The notes under the pieces were generated by a model. The model was not told where the DNA came from and did no database searches. It was given only the letters and a program-made list of their open reading frames with translations. The position numbers were made by a program, and so were the translations under genes. Below are positions 1 to 9,388 of a DNA stretch of 64,000 nucleotides, piece by piece; within the stretch, counting starts at the first letter, position 1, and each line of letters begins with the position of its first letter. The stretch is from contig BCKE01000073.1 of the NCBI GenBank assembly GCA_001600495.1, positions 115,699 to 179,698 on the forward strand. Reading direction: 5' to 3'. Origin of the DNA: Pilasporangium apinafurcum. Taxonomy: Eukaryota; Oomycota; Peronosporomycetes; Pythiales; Pythiaceae.

Positions 1-385
1 GATTGTGGCATACGAGCTGCTAGCAATGCCAAGTCCAGCTTCCATTTATTTAGTGATGCTCGTGGGAAGTTTTAGGGATCTTGAATGGGCTCATCCTACT
101 ACTTTAATCAAATCAACTTGGTGCAGCTTGCCACACTACACCAAGGTGAGCCATAATGGATCTCCATTACACTGCATACCCATCCGGATCTGAAGATGGG
201 TTGAATTTGGATGGGTTTTACGAAGTACGGCTGTTTGTTGTTTATGGATTAGTTCGTAAATAAATACAATTTACTATAAATAGTAACACATTATTTCCAT
301 GTCACCAAATAGAAATATTCTTAGATATAGAAATTTGTATCATTGAGTGTTCGAACTTAACGGAACTTGTTAAATTGTGCACTTT
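1..385. other. Left-edge stretch without a recognisable gene
   Basis: AT-rich sequence with only short chance reading frames. I see no splice-bounded coding exon. It ends where the inverted-repeat unit begins. Confidence 0.5.
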
Positions 386-470
386 GTTATTACAAAGGGC
401 ACCGAGAATGTCACCCTGCTGTCATGACATAAATCCTACTGTGACACTCTCGATGTCCTTGGTAATAATA
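386..470. mobile_element. Short TIR element (MITE-like) at the end of copy A
   Basis: Two imperfect inverted termini of about 27 bp face each other: a left end beginning TTATTACAAAGGGCACCGAG and a right end whose reverse complement begins TATTACCAAGGACATCGAGA. The spacer is about 30 bp. Related termini occur at 24005, 44191 and, inside copy B, at 46098-46182. The size and paired termini suggest a miniature inverted-repeat element. No transposase is linked to it. Confidence 0.55.
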
Positions 471-639
471 CGGAGGCACGATACGAAAAAGCTCGGATGT
501 TGATTGTTTAGTGATGAGAAACGAGCGATAGTTTACGACGACGTTGCATCCTATCCACGCGCTCTTGAAATTCATTCATAGCGCGATGGCATCGGAGATT
601 CCCAATCCAAGCGTGTAAACGACAGTCGGTGCCGATAAT

Positions 640-792
640 TTAGCAATAGAAGAGATCGTCAAAGGGAATGCCAAGTCCCCAGCCACCTCCGTACAACCCA
701 GCACCATAAGCCTTCCAGTAACCGAGTGGGTAAGCTCATCCTTCCCAGTCACCGCAAGTAAATCCGAAGCGGTATGGTCCGAATCCACCCCA
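640..792 (-). pseudogene. Decayed Gly/Tyr-rich tail downstream of the small secreted protein (copy A)
   Basis: Read in one frame, this 51-codon stretch gives an 18-residue Gly/aromatic segment (WGGFGPYRFGF...), one internal TGA, then a 31-residue Gly/Tyr/Trp-rich segment containing YGAGLYGGGWGLGIPF and ending in FYC and a stop. That composition is unlikely by chance and resembles the C-terminus of glycine/tyrosine-rich secreted proteins. It sits just 3' of the signal-peptide ORF but is cut off from it by stop codons. The same decay is present in copy B (45776-45928), so it preceded the duplication. An alternative is an unrecognised intron joining it to the upstream ORF. Confidence 0.5.
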
Positions 793-855
793 GCCTCCTC
801 ACCATTCCTTCTGTCATCGGATTACGCACCGCGAAGATTGACTTCTCTTGTCGGT

Positions 856-1077
856 TTATTGTTGTTGTGGTGGTTCTGGGATATACTCGGCGGTATTAGT
901 GAGCGTGACTTCTTTGGGAAGTTCAAGTCCCTTGATCGCTTGTAGCGCTTCCTGTGGTGAGATGACGGATGATGGACTGGCTGGAGCAGCAACGTCATTG
1001 CTGACTGCAGCATTGGTCGGTGCCACACCAGTAGTGATAGCGACAAGCGCAGCGACAACGAAGGTAATGAACTTCAT
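856..1077 (-). CDS. Small secreted protein, copy A
   Basis: A 73-aa protein. I chose the ATG at 1077 rather than the upstream in-frame ATGs at 1176 and 1170 because it begins a textbook signal peptide: MKFITF, a hydrophobic core VVAALVAITTGVA, and a likely cleavage site after PTNA (about residue 23). The mature part is about 50 residues, rich in Ala, Pro and Ser, without cysteines, and ends in a Pro/Gln tail. I see no RXLR, CHXC or known enzyme motif. The protein is identical to the one from the inverted copy at 45491-45712. Function is unknown. A Gly/Tyr-rich relic lies directly downstream, so this may be the surviving N-terminal part of a longer secreted protein. Confidence 0.55.
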   Translation of the reverse strand: MKFITFVVAALVAITTGVAPTNAAVSNDVAAPASPSSVISPQEALQAIKGLELPKEVTLTNTAEYIPEPPQQQ

Positions 1078-1300
1078 AGCATTGTTGTAGCTTGTGAAGT
1101 TGGAAGCAAGTAGCGTTGTGTTGGTTTGGAGAGCAGTGGCGGTCGGTGGATTGTTGTGAAAGTCTGTCATTGTCACTAGGGGTTGTGATTGGGACGTCTC
1201 TAGGCGAGAATGCGTAGTGTGTTTCGTGGAAAACGGTCGATTTTTGTTGATTTGGAAGCGATGGCTGCTAGTTGTTGTATTTGTATGTGATTGACGGATG

Positions 1301-1567
1301 TCAAATGCCGGATATCATGCCACGTCTTGGATACCTGATGACATCAAGTTGATTATTGTTTCTGTGTTGAATGGTGATGGCGTCCGTCGTGCATTCGGAC
1401 GCGTCTGTTTTCGTTCCATCCCATTCGAGTGGCGGAAGCAAGGCAGCTGTGGTGATGGTGGTTTTGGTTGAAGGTCGATATGTGATAGGTAGTTCGTCTT
1501 GGTTGTTGTTGGAGAATTGAATGTTTTGACGATGAATGAAGATGGTGGTGGTTCGAATATTAGACAT
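1301..1567 (-). CDS. Hypothetical Asn/Thr-rich 88-aa frame (copy A)
   Basis: An ATG-initiated frame, rich in Asn, Thr and Ile, ending shortly upstream of the small secreted protein gene. It has no recognisable domain or signal peptide. Its composition follows CA-rich sequence, so it could be a 5' leader or a chance frame. Copy B at 45001-45267 is identical in sequence. It is listed because it fills the space between the zinc-finger fragment and the secreted protein. Confidence 0.2.
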   Translation of the reverse strand: MSNIRTTTIFIHRQNIQFSNNNQDELPITYRPSTKTTITTAALLPPLEWDGTKTDASECTTDAITIQHRNNNQLDVIRYPRRGMISGI

Positions 1568-1575
1568 TGATTACT

Positions 1576-1773
1576 TTAGACGCTACTACATCTTTTTTTG
1601 TGTTGGTAAAAAGTATTTGCTGTAGGAAATGTAACTAAACACTTTTCACATTTCTTTGAACATAAGTTCAATTCTCTACGCCTCTCATCATACTTATCTC
1701 GATGTTTGTTTCCATCGCAATAGCGCATATGATTGTTGATGGCAATATGAAGGAATAGTTGGCGAAGATACAA
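1576..1773 (-). pseudogene. C2HC-like zinc-finger fragment, truncated copy
   Basis: The frame encodes about 65 residues ending in a CEKC - 12 residues - H - KKR - C arrangement, typical of a single C2H2/C2HC zinc finger, with an acidic/basic stretch before it. Here it lacks an upstream ATG because the repeat unit ends at 1847. In copy B the same frame continues to an ATG at 44639, which lies outside the repeated unit. This copy is therefore the 5'-truncated one. Confidence 0.4.
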
Positions 1774-1852
1774 ATACGTGTCGTTGCCATTGAAGTAAGA
1801 GTTAGCAAAGATACATGATCGTATCTCGTCCTTTGAAGTAAGCTGTAACTAT

Positions 1853-2222
1853 GGGGATCTATGATTGGACGAAAATTTGATTAATAAAAAATTATTGGCT
1901 GAAATTAGGAACTTGAAAACTTGGACGGTCGTGGAGCTTGGGGAGGAAGTGGTGAGTTCTTGGCAAAATGGAAAATGAACCAGATGGAGGACTTTGTAAT
2001 GTCGTCGGACCTCACATGAAAGGCCAGGTACATGCCAACGCTACGCTTGTTCCTTGCGTGTGGGATCAGACGACATTACAAAGTCCTCCATCTGGTTCAT
2101 TTTTCATTTTGCCAAGAACTCATCACTTCCTCCCCAAACTCCACGACCGTCCAAGTTTTCAAGCTTTTAATTTAGACCAATAAGTTTTCAGCTTTTAATA
2201 TTTTTGTCCAATCACCAATCCC
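1853..2222. mobile_element. Foldback hairpin element
   Basis: The core arms 1912-2006 and 2069-2163 are reverse complements over 95 bp with three differences, around a 62-bp loop. Weaker complementarity extends outward to about 1853 and 2222 (for example gattggac at 1864 against gtccaatc near 2206). A transcript would form a very stable hairpin, since two of the three differences would be G-U pairs. The 71-aa frame at 1968-2183 runs through both arms and is not a gene. A foldback MITE or an inverted-repeat small-RNA source are the main possibilities. Confidence 0.8.
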
Positions 2223-2951
2223 TATTGTTACAAAAATGTATTTTTCTAGGAATCCGATAAGGTCTGTCGGGTCTATATCCAAGTTGTTCTATTGTAGTAA
2301 GTGTCTCAATATTTTAGTACATGTCTCCACATATATCAACTTTATCAAATATTAAATATGAGATGCGATTTTACAAAATTTAAGGATGAGTTATTTCATT
2401 TTGTAACCAAAAAAATGTATGATAAACCCGTATACTTACTTAAAACGTCTACTTAAGAAAATAATACTGCAATATTTTTTATTACGAATACTTAATCAAG
2501 ATCACATATATCATTCCATCCGTCACAGTGGAAGAGCATGTACATCTTGCTACGCCTGACATGAGCATTTCATGTGACCCTCCTCCCCATTACATGTAAC
2601 CTTATGAAAGAATCATAGGAGATCAATCAAAAAGTGGACAATTTTGTGTTCGTCATTGGCTGGTCTGTTTGTGTCTGTGAATACTATCCACATACATTCC
2701 GCCTGTGTGATGATGTGTGAATTTGTGTGTTCGATAGCAAATCTCTCGCTCAGGTGGACCTCCCACGACACCATTTTGTGAACGAAGCGTGTTTAGTACT
2801 TTTTGTACAAGAGGACGCGATCGTGAACACGTAATTAAGCATACGCGAGTGAGTATTGACATTCTACACGCTACAATCATATCTTTAAATTAAATTCACT
2901 AAGCAAGAAAACATCACAGACAAAACTTGAAACACAATATACACTAATACG
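2223..2951. other. AT-rich intergenic stretch
   Basis: No coding exon or repeat was recognised. It separates the hairpin element from the 3' end of the first WRKY19-like gene. Confidence 0.5.
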
Positions 2952-3712
2952 CTAGACTTCGAAATAATTCACGTGCTGCAATTCCGCATGGTGCTTGACA
3001 CAAAAGTTTTGTGTTCGTTCGTAGGCGGGTTTGTTGCAGCCATCGAAATTACATCGCTTCCCGCCACCATGTGCCCAGCAGAAGCCATTCGAGACTGTTA
3101 CTTTCTCACAGCCTTCGTTGGCACACTTTGTACCTCCCCCATGCGCCCAACAGAGTCCCCTTGCCTTGGCGCGCTTTGTGCAGTTTTCCTGTTTGCATTC
3201 GACTGAACCACCTGATTAAAGTAAAAATACAAAATGAACGTTAAGCCATGGCTTATAATACACAAATACGGAGGCAATCAGCCGTACCGTGCTTCCAGCA
3301 GAGCCCCATGTGTTTCGCGCTCGTGGTGCAGCCTTCCATAGAACATTTTTTACCGCCCTGTAAACGATTCACAGTTTTTTTCTATGAGTTCGCGCCCAAC
3401 ATCAGCAAAAGTGAATCTCCAGCTCAAACGCACCCCATGACGACAGCAGAGTCCCTTGTGCACGATGTAGTTTTCGCAGCCCTCCATCTTGCATGTGCGA
3501 CCACGTTTCTTTTCCTCCTTGGTCAGTTTATCCGCACTTTTCGATCGTACCGTCAATGGCGGCGGTGGTAGATCAGTAGCTGCGGCTGTTGCCATTCGCA
3601 CGGCTGGCGGTGACGCTGGACGTGCATGGATGCTATTGAGGATGAACGAGAGCTCATACTTGGCGCTATCCTCTTTTTCTTCGTGGTGTGGTGACGACAG
3701 ATGCAGTTCCAT
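2952..3712 (-). CDS. WRKY19-like Cys/His-repeat protein (gene 1), three exons
   Basis: Exons 3434-3712, 3288-3357 and 2952-3211 join in frame over two 76-nt GT-AG introns to give 202 aa. The N-terminus is variable and Ala/Pro-rich, with a basic stretch (KEEKKRGR) before the repeats. Five tandem units follow, of the form C-x4-C-x3-A-x3-GLC-x2-HGGG (for example CTKRAKARGLCWAHGGG); the last is a variant ending CVKHH. Such units are often annotated WRKY19-like in oomycetes and probably bind zinc, but no WRKY DNA-binding domain is present. Intron 1 falls directly after the first RHG, exactly as in the paralogue at 8615. Intron 2, in the second unit, has no counterpart there. A nuclear regulatory role is inferred, not shown. 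Confidence 0.8.
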
Positions 3713-5556
3713 CTTCTCTACGTATATGATTGTGTGATAGAGCTCTTGGCACTTCTTGCTTGTCTGTCCGCCTGTCGATCTCCGGTGTTATTTTAGGTTG
3801 TGAGGGGAAGATTGCAAGTACGTACTGTACGATGTCTACGCCTGACGTCATTTAATGGTTCGAGCGAAAAACAACCCATTGGATAAAAACATCGCCTTCC
3901 TTACACCTACACATATGTTTACTCAGTGCTTGGATCGTTTCTATCATCCGATCCTGGGATACGCAAAGAAAACAGTCATATTATTGCGCTTTTCTTCTAC
4001 GATTTGCCCTTTGAGATTGACATTTATTTTGTGCTTTGTTTTGTCTTCTTTTTTTCGTCAGACTTTCTTGTTCTATGAGACGCATATGGCAAATCGTTCT
4101 AGAGCAATCGTATTATACCTACCGTTCCTCTCTTTTCTTCATTTGAGTCGGGTCTCTGCCAAAAAGATACCCGTTCTTCAAAACCACAATCGCAGAAAAA
4201 AACGGGCGAGTTTACCCTTTGGTTGAGGCACGACTTACTAAAGCGAACGGTCAATATTGATTAGTGGGCTTTTTTCTCGCTGTGTCGATTTTCTTTGTTT
4301 GGACTTCACTTCTATGCCCAAGTGCACCCAGAAACAATAGCGCACTCTCGCTCTTGTAAAACAGGTGCTTCGTTCTTTGCCAATCTCTTGTTCTTTCGGA
4401 CTGGACTATGCACACCCCCATACCCTGGATCTCTCTCGGTCGTTCTTTCGTGTTCGAAATCTGTGCAGTTAAGACAAGAGTGGCTCCTCTTTGGAACACT
4501 CACACGGGTAATCGAAGAATAAAGTAGCAGGAAACACGCAAGACATTGTCCGACCAAATGATTTCGGTCAGCGGCAACTCGAAGATATCGAAGAGAGTAA
4601 TCAATTGTCGATACCTGGAAATGTCCTCATGTCTAGTTTGGGAACTGGTCGCGATTGCGAGAGGGAGACTACATCTACATAAAGAATATGACGTCCCTGT
4701 TCGACTGTGGACATGAAAAGTGACTACGTTGAACTTTGTCATTAGGACATTCTTCTCTGTTAAAGTGAACCAATTAGTCGCTTTGAAGTTGCCCATGACC
4801 CCTAAATCTTCGTTTTTCGACTGTGGTATCAATTCGATTGATTCACGAAGCCATCAAAATATAATTTTTTCAAATCAATGATACCATCTGCCTGTTGATG
4901 GGGAGAGAAGTCAACATGGCACACATCGTGATTGAGAGTGACAACAAAGTGATGAGCACACTCAGGAAGCCACAATAACTGCTTCAATGAAATCTCAGAG
5001 ATTTCACACTATTTAGTATAAATAGTAACGTCTCGATCAAACGAGTGTAACATCTACATCGTCGCCCACGAGAGGTAAGAGCGATCGTCTGGCAGTGAAG
5101 TACAGCTAAAAGTGTGCATTTGTGTTTGGAGTTTGAGTCACTCCCAAGATTTGTTGCTGTACATTCTTTCAGTAACTTCGGATAACAAACTGTAATAATC
5201 ACGCACAAGAATATGGCATTTATGACAACGCATTACTTTCGCATTTCCACTTTCACTGCCTCACCTATCATGTATAGTATGAGTGCTAATTCGTATGTAC
5301 TTCAATGTAGATAGGCGCATTAATTAAAGCAGTACAACGCCCAGCTACAGAAAAACGCGAATACCGTGGGTATTATCACCGTCACTAAATTTTTCATAAT
5401 ACCAAGCTCAATACTGTTTTTGGAACGACGGAACGTCACCAAAAAACACGACAACATCGCAAAACACAATAACATACATATTCTAACGCTCAGTGCTGGC
5501 TATACCTAAAAGCTCCATTTACGCCGAGGAACTGCAGCCTCCTGTTGTCATACCAT
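3713..5556. other. Gene-poor stretch
   Basis: Several overlapping frames exist on both strands (for example 3855-4226) but none has domain-like composition, a conserved counterpart in the window or credible splice context. I see no gene. Confidence 0.45.
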
Positions 5557-6096
5557 TCACGCATAATATCTATATACCCCTTTCAAAACGCGATACGATT
5601 CATTTCGCTGGCAACTTAGCTGTAAGTGAATTAAAAACCTGAATGTTGGTTTACAATGGATCTGCTTAAATAGTACAATGGAAAGGTTGAATAGATTCCG
5701 CATTGTCATGTCAATGCATTCCCCAAGCGATTTTGTCAACACATCAGCTAAATGAATCGCGTTTCTATGCGACCAGCTAGATATGAGAACAGAAAAAGGT
5801 CTATTTTGGTCCAAAATTCATCTTCGCTATGTTTGCTCCATAAGATACACCACTGTCGTTTTTCTATCAAAACGAGAGCGAAATAGAATCATTTGCGGTG
5901 CGTCAATGGGTTGCAGCGCAGCAAATGGTGGCTTAGATGGCTTTAAAGTGAAACAGGAATTTTTTGCTTCAACGCCAAAAATTTTGGTCAATCGGTGCAA
6001 TATCCTGAACAATCCCTTGTGAGATAGACTAAAAAATCTTTGCATGCGTCTATTCTTCAGTAATTGATACATGCTGACTGCTCTAAGTGTCTTCAT
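5557..6096 (-). pseudogene. Possible degenerate Copia-type retrotransposon fragment
   Basis: Two adjacent minus-strand frames resemble pieces of a Copia pol polyprotein. The upstream one (6096-5827) ends in VVYLMEQ, comparable to the EIYMEQP motif near the start of Copia reverse transcriptase. The downstream one (5814-5557) contains LADVLTKSLG, the LADxLTKxL hallmark at the end of Copia RNase H. The intervening catalytic core (YVDD) is missing, implying an internal deletion. No LTRs were found. Recognition rests on two short motifs. Confidence 0.4.
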
Positions 6097-6099
6097 ATA

Positions 6100-8614
6100 T
6101 TACCAAGAGGGTGAAATGCTAAGCTCCAAGAGACGACGAGCCAGATACGTCGGGATAAAAATATTCTGGCCTTGTCTGTTCTTATCAGAAGAAAATTTTG
6201 CGGGAGTGGGAGGGCTGCTGGACACGTAAGGCATTATAATGAGCCGGATGCAAAGCCTTTTCGGGAAATTGGGGTATGGACTAATAGCACTGACGACACT
6301 TTCGACAAACGTAACCATATTCAGACCAGGCAAGACCATATTCTTCTCATCACAGTTCGCTATCTCTTATTCTTTTTGATAGAGACTGCGACTTCCCGCT
6401 TAATTCAGAACTATAAAGATTATTGAATGCTCGAGCTCGCGCAATGTTGGACTCATTAGCGATAGTAGGCGCTATTAGGGGTTGAAGATTGGAAAGGTGG
6501 CGAAGGATGCAACGATGATTAGCGTGTTCAGTTTTTCTTTTTGTAGCTATCCTAGATGCACCAAATGAAGCGGCACCCGACTTCTTATTTGCTGTACACT
6601 AAATTTAGTGAATGATGGGTAGCCAGCCACCCACAACTACTGGGTGCTATCATTCTGTGTCATGGCTGCGAAAGAACATTCTTCACCCTAAGCACGATAC
6701 CTGTAAAGAAAGAGTGCGATAGACAGGATCATGTTACTCAATCTTATGGTGTTGGATCGCCACATGACGACGACTCGGTGACGCAATGGTGACGTGCTGG
6801 TGTATATTTCGAACGACATGTAGATGGAAACAACGGAAAAATTTGAATTACAAATCCAATGCATCGATCTTTAGTCAGAACTGCAAACCTTTTCTCGATC
6901 TAGTGCAATGTTGTTTATGTTTACTTTTGACTTTTCACACGGGTGACCATAATCAAGGAATGCATTGTTGTGGAACAAAAGCCAGTGACAGGATAGCTAG
7001 GTAGGATTTGTTGGTGCAAAAAGCTCATTGCAATTAGACGATTGTGTGCAAGAGGCTGCTCCATAGATGCACCGCATCAGTTTCCAGAGCATTCATGTTT
7101 CTCTGACCATTCAATTCTTCGTATTCGAACTGATCAGGATGGATAGTAGACTGTTGCATTTGACGCCATAGTCTGCTAACCCGAATCATCACATGTTTAT
7201 TGGTGCTGCTTGCGGTGCTTCAGAATGATTAGTGCCTTTCAAATCGTAGAGGAGCATGAAAGTATCAAGATGCAATTATCGTCGTGACAGCAATCATGAT
7301 CGGCATCCTAATGCAATTTCATGCGTTGTATGGCGATGAATCATAAACACGCGCGGTGGGTACATCACCTGAAGGGAAACATTGAAAAGATTTGCAATGG
7401 CCGTTAGAGGCAGTGGGCATAAGTAAAGTAGTAGACAGGACTAACCATTCTGCAGCGAAAGCATGCCACTGTACATCGCGACATGTAGATGGTGGCTCCA
7501 TCCGCATCACTTTGGCGTGTTTACGGCCCACAATATGGAGGTTGTAATCCTACGATCAACAAAGCAGATACTAGCGGGATGTATAAGATGTTATCAACAC
7601 AGTTTACTGTATGGACGGACTCAAATCATCAATGCACCAAAAGACTTGAAATATTTATTTTCCATCACAGTGAGTGGTACATCCTGATTTTTTTCTTGGC
7701 TTTGTTAGAAGATTAATGCAAAAGCATGGATTGTGCCTTACTGGTGTTCGTTGGTGTGAATCAGATTTATGTTTTTTAAGACGGTATATCAAGCCGAGTT
7801 TCATTTTATTCATTATTTATTTGTATTCCCAAGCTCCTGAAACTGTTGAATGAGCAATCTAGTTCTTTTTTTTTTCTTCGATAGAGGGCAGAGTGGTCTT
7901 TCAAAGTGTTCAAATGGCTTCGATCACTGCTGAATGGCTTTGAAGTGTGGAATCGGGCGTGTTTTTTTTTGTTTTGGTTTCCGACTGTTTTTAAACTTTA
8001 TACACTTGCTATTCAACGTCATTGTGACGATCCAAGTGGAAATGCGTTCACTATTGTCATTTGTATAGTTGTGATGGCCCTTCCCCTCGTATCAGCATCC
8101 AAATCCAAATCCTCTCAGTACCACACGTTCCTACTGAAATGTCACGAAGAAAGCAAACCAAGAACCCCTCTCTCTGAAAAGCAGATGGTTGCTAATTCAG
8201 GACATCCCAGCCACATCTGTTGTTCACATCCTCCCACTTTCATTGTTGCATAAGAGTGTAGTGGTTTACAGGCGATGGAAAGTAAATGGCCGTGATCTTG
8301 CAACTTGAGCCCATCGACCTTTTTGGACAACAGTGCATCCACCGTCAGTGGTTTCTAGCCGTGTTTACGACCAGCCCCCTCTCCCACCCTGTGGTTCGTC
8401 CCAGCTAAAATCCATTTATATATACCACCATTTGAGGTGTTTTAAACATTTTTGTCATGTGTTTTTTCTTTTTAAATCAGCTGGGACGTTTTAGTCAGAT
8501 AATTACTATAGTCGACCGCCACCACCACCACCACTCTACTCAGCGGGTGTTCTCCCTCTGGACACCTCCCCACTTTCCGAGTAGAACACACGAAGAGAGA
8601 AAGAGAGAGAGAGC
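6100..8614. other. Gene-poor stretch
   Basis: No convincing gene. Some minus-strand frames around 7030-7540 have coding-like composition but are broken by stops and match nothing I recognise, so they could be relics. A CCACCACCAC run lies just before the next gene at about 8518. Confidence 0.4.
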
Positions 8615-9388
8615 ATGTCAATGAGCAGCACTTCCACTTTAGCGCCCTTGTTGCACGCAGCCATGCTTACCGAAAATATGTACACCAACGCCGATCGCGC
8701 GTCCGCCTCGCGTCTACCATCGCTGGCACCTAATCTACCGTCGCTCCCTATGCTCATGACATCACTCACGGAACAATATCTACAAAATTCCAACAACCAA
8801 GGCGCTATCTCGTTTATTTTGAACCCTTCTGAAGAAGCCCAACGTGCGCCTGCCGTGACGAATCCTGGATCACACTCAAAAATCCCTGTTCACGTCGACT
8901 CTGCGCAATCGATGCCACCCAAGAAAAAGCGAAAAGCTCGCATCTGCAAAGAAGAAGGGTGCGAGAAATATGTGGTCGATCGTGGATTATGTATTAGACA
9001 TGGGGTAAGTCTGCGTCAAATATTTGTTTTCTTTAATAGTCTGGTCTGGTAATTTTTGATTTGGTTCGTATAGGGTGGTAAACGATGTGCAGTGGAAGGA
9101 TGCAATTGCCGCGCACAAAATCGAGGTCTTTGTTGGAAACATGGAGGATACACGCGCTGCACTGTCGAGGGCTGCACGAAGCGAGCGAAATCCCGGGGTA
9201 TTTGTTGGTCCCACGGCGGTGGCACTCGCTGCAAGCATGAGGGATGCTCAAAGATCGCTGTATCCCATGGTCTGTGTTGGGCCCATGGTGGTGGAAAGCG
9301 CTGTCTCGTAGAAACGTGCCAAAAGCCTGCATATGAGCGCAACGGCAACCTTTGTGCGGAGCATTGCGCTGATTCCACGGCCTCCTAG
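8615..9388 (+). CDS. WRKY19-like Cys/His-repeat protein (gene 2), two exons
   Basis: Exons 8615-9004 and 9074-9388 join over a 69-nt GT-AG intron to give 234 aa. The first 95 or so residues are Ser/Thr/Ala-rich and probably disordered. They are followed by PPKKKRKAR, a classical monopartite nuclear localisation signal. Five tandem C-x4-C...GLC-x2-HGGG units then run to the end, the last being C-x4-C-x9-C-x2-H. The intron lies after the first RHG, the same site as intron 1 of the gene at 2952-3712, so the two are paralogues by duplication. The localisation signal supports a nuclear, probably nucleic-acid-associated, role. A GA-rich leader (aagagagaaagagag) precedes the ATG. Confidence 0.85.

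Larger units (their letters stand above)
386..1847 (-). repeat. 1,462-bp unit, copy A, inverted relative to 44721-46182
   Basis: Positions in this block pair with the distal copy by the rule x + y = 46568, with no net indel. The proteins predicted from the two copies are identical, and only scattered single-base differences were seen (for example near 443-450 and 1825). One end, at 386, coincides with the outer end of a short TIR element. The other, at 1847, stops a few bases before the foldback hairpin. The match implies a recent duplication or transposition. Inside, on the minus strand, lie a C2HC-like zinc-finger fragment, a short Asn/Thr-rich frame, a small secreted protein gene and a decayed Gly/Tyr-rich tail. 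Confidence 0.9.

Noticed and set aside
848-1090. 80-aa plus-strand frame over the small secreted protein (and its twin at 45478-45720)
   Set aside because: Antisense shadow. The minus-strand frame has the signal peptide.
1968-2183. 71-aa frame in the hairpin element
   Set aside because: It runs through both arms of the inverted repeat, so its two halves are mirror sequence rather than a protein.
3855-4226. 123-aa plus-strand frame
   Set aside because: Low-complexity, pyrimidine-rich sequence without domain, paralogue or splice support.
3713-8614. tRNA or rRNA genes in the gene-poor region
   Set aside because: No convincing TTCGA-type T-loop with matching acceptor arms was found by eye.
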